Shown: positions 62,973 through 64,000 of the stretch, in pieces
How positions within the stretch are numbered: position 1 is the first letter of the stretch
Layout: each line of letters starts with the position of its first letter
Origin: Diogma glabrata
Lineage: Eukaryota > Arthropoda > Insecta > Diptera > Cylindrotomidae
Assembly: GCA_963693315.1 (NCBI GenBank)
Contig: OY856186.1
Coordinates: 232,150,392-232,214,391 of the forward strand
Direction of reading: 5' to 3'
Length of the DNA: 64,000 nt
Translations under genes and position numbers: made by a program
The notes under the pieces: model-generated
Databases searched by the model: none
The model's input: the letters and a program-made list of their open reading frames with translations, nothing else
What the model was told of the DNA's origin: nothing

Positions 62973-63149
62973 TATTTTTATTGTTTATGTTCATTAAATG
63001 GTAAAAAGTTCATAAGGCGTTTAATGGTTGAGTACTTTATTTTAGGGTTTTTAGTGCTTCAATTAAATGTTGTTTTTTTTTTCAAATGGGTGGCAATGTA
63101 CGCCCTACAAATTGAACAAGGCTATTATTTTTCTAAACTATGTATATCA

Positions 63150-63297
63150 GAACTTTTGTATCACCTTTGTTTTTTGTGAAACACCAACATCCGATTGCCA
63201 TTTAGTGGACTGTAAAAAATGTCCCAGAATCGATAAGCTGCTCGATGAATTGGAAGAATGTTTTAAGACAGAAGAACAAAACAGAACCATAATGTGA
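63150..63297 (+). pseudogene. Cys-rich coding remnant next to the right inverted end
   Basis: The frame ending at 63297 closes with FCETPTSDCHLVDCKKCPRI, then DKLLDELEECFKTEEQNRTI. The D-C-x-x-x-D-C-x-x-C-P pattern followed by an acidic helix is clearly protein-like, unlike the frame upstream of it. I associate this pattern with repeat-encoded proteins of unknown function in invertebrates, but that is a memory-based impression. It ends a few bases before the inverted end, where the last codons of a transposon gene often lie. Probably the C-terminal part of a lost element gene; upstream exons are not visible. Confidence 0.4.
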
Positions 63298-63460
63298 ATT
63301 ACTATTTTCATTTTCTATTTTCAATACCTACATTTTGAGATATAAAACAGTAAAATCGGTTTTTACTGTAGAGCCATTTCAATACACCCGAGTGGAGCAA
63401 TTTTTTGATTGATGATTTTTCATCACCCTGTATCTTAAGACAGGGTTTTAAAAAACTGAA

Positions 63461-64000
63461 AATGCAAAAATTTTTGAAGTAAAACTTCTTTAGGCGCGTT
63501 GTAAGAATTTTGCAACGGAAAGACAAAAAACGAATATAATATTCGCCAAATATACGATACAGTTCAATTATGACACACATATAAATGTCGACATATAAAT
63601 GTCGGAAGTAGTCATTTGAACAGATATATAACCATATGTATTCATCTCTATCATACTACAGTCTGATTTTGAATTTTAAACATATACACGCACACAATTC
63701 CAAAAAAACTTAAGTAGAAATTTAAACACAATAAAATAAAAAAGAAATTAGAAGTAAAAAAGGCAAACGAATATTATGTTCGGCAAGTATGCGACAATTC
63801 GATTATGTGTATTGTATTTTTTATTCGCTTATTCAGTATCGTATTAAAGGTTATATGAGTTGGACGTGTCGATCTTAGATTTAAATATCTAATAATATAA
63901 TATTCGTAATATTTTATTGAGTTTCGTAATTTTTTAAATTTATATTTTGAATTGTTTTAGTTTTTTGAAGTAAAACTTCTTTAGGGCTGGTTATAGTAGT
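63461..64000. other. Spacer with short repeats, window end
   Basis: TTGAAGTAAAACTTCTTTAG occurs at 63474 and again at 63966; a related GAAGTGAAAACTTC is at 57735. AACGAATAT followed by ATTCGG or ATTCGCC words occur twice (63530 and 63768). No gene. Confidence 0.5.

Larger units (their letters stand above)
56690..63460. mobile_element. Large element with long inverted ends, invaded by three other elements
   Basis: 56690-56860 and 63300-63460 are reverse complements with changes. Both contain CCTGTCTTAAGATACAGG, GGGTGATGAAAAATCA, GGTGTATTGA and ATGGCTCTACAG. Similarity of the arms appears to continue a little outward, so exact limits are uncertain; the TTAA inside the shared palindrome could be a target site. 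Within the 6.7 kb lie a solo LTR (56981-57670), a Helitron (59047-60997) and K repeat copy C (61330-62972). Without these, about 2.5 kb is its own sequence, including a Cys-rich coding remnant at 63150-63297. Confidence 0.65.

Overview
The window is strongly AT-rich, repeat-dominated eukaryotic DNA. It has (TA)n tracts hundreds of bases long, decayed non-LTR reverse transcriptases, Helitron, hAT-type and Mutator-type (MULE) elements, a tRNA-derived SINE and solo LTRs. This mix suggests an arthropod, most likely an insect; the sequence does not allow a genus to be named. I found no convincing intact host gene, rRNA gene or functional tRNA gene. Almost everything recognisable is mobile or satellite DNA, much of it nested.

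Layout. 1-1740: 3' part of a non-LTR retrotransposon (family A). 1786-5050: a two-orientation satellite, split by a MULE (3037-4644) with a 9-bp target duplication and a FLYWCH-domain remnant. 5097-5637: C-terminal scrap of another non-LTR element. 5952-6509: GAACCC-rich repeat around a (TA)n tract. 7865-22884: the largest structure, an inverted duplication of about 5 kb arms around a (TA)n centre, then a third, shorter copy in direct orientation. Its core is a roughly 627-bp satellite with paired CCGGAAGT motifs and a 231-bp TA-flanked MITE; the left arm is broken by a 200-N gap. 24311-27551: element with roughly 550-bp terminal inverted repeats around an inner repeat of about 290-bp units, which recurs at 31620-32812 and 35890-36006. 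28651-31427: minus-strand Helitron. 33761-34031: perfect 115-bp-arm palindrome. 36321-38830: longer minus-strand copy of family A with endonuclease and reverse transcriptase. 39025-39351: RTE-like tail. 41157-41599: SINE with a 25-bp target duplication. 41880-43240: another satellite of about 616 bp.

44841-50924 is bounded by CAGTGGCGTAGC inverted ends and a perfect 8-bp duplication, so it reads as one composite hAT element carrying two family A 3' fragments, a duplicated module and a second reverse transcriptase (family B). 50978-54182 holds 'K' repeats (my label) split by a solo LTR. 54600-55722 holds two palindromic elements built from 21-bp units. About 56690-63460 is a large element with long inverted ends; it has been invaded by a solo LTR, a Helitron and a K element, and keeps a Cys-rich coding remnant beside its right end.

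No genes act together as a pathway. The organisation is that of heterochromatin-like or intergenic DNA built by successive insertions. Several of the cleanest inverted repeats could be assembly fold-backs, and this is stated where it applies.
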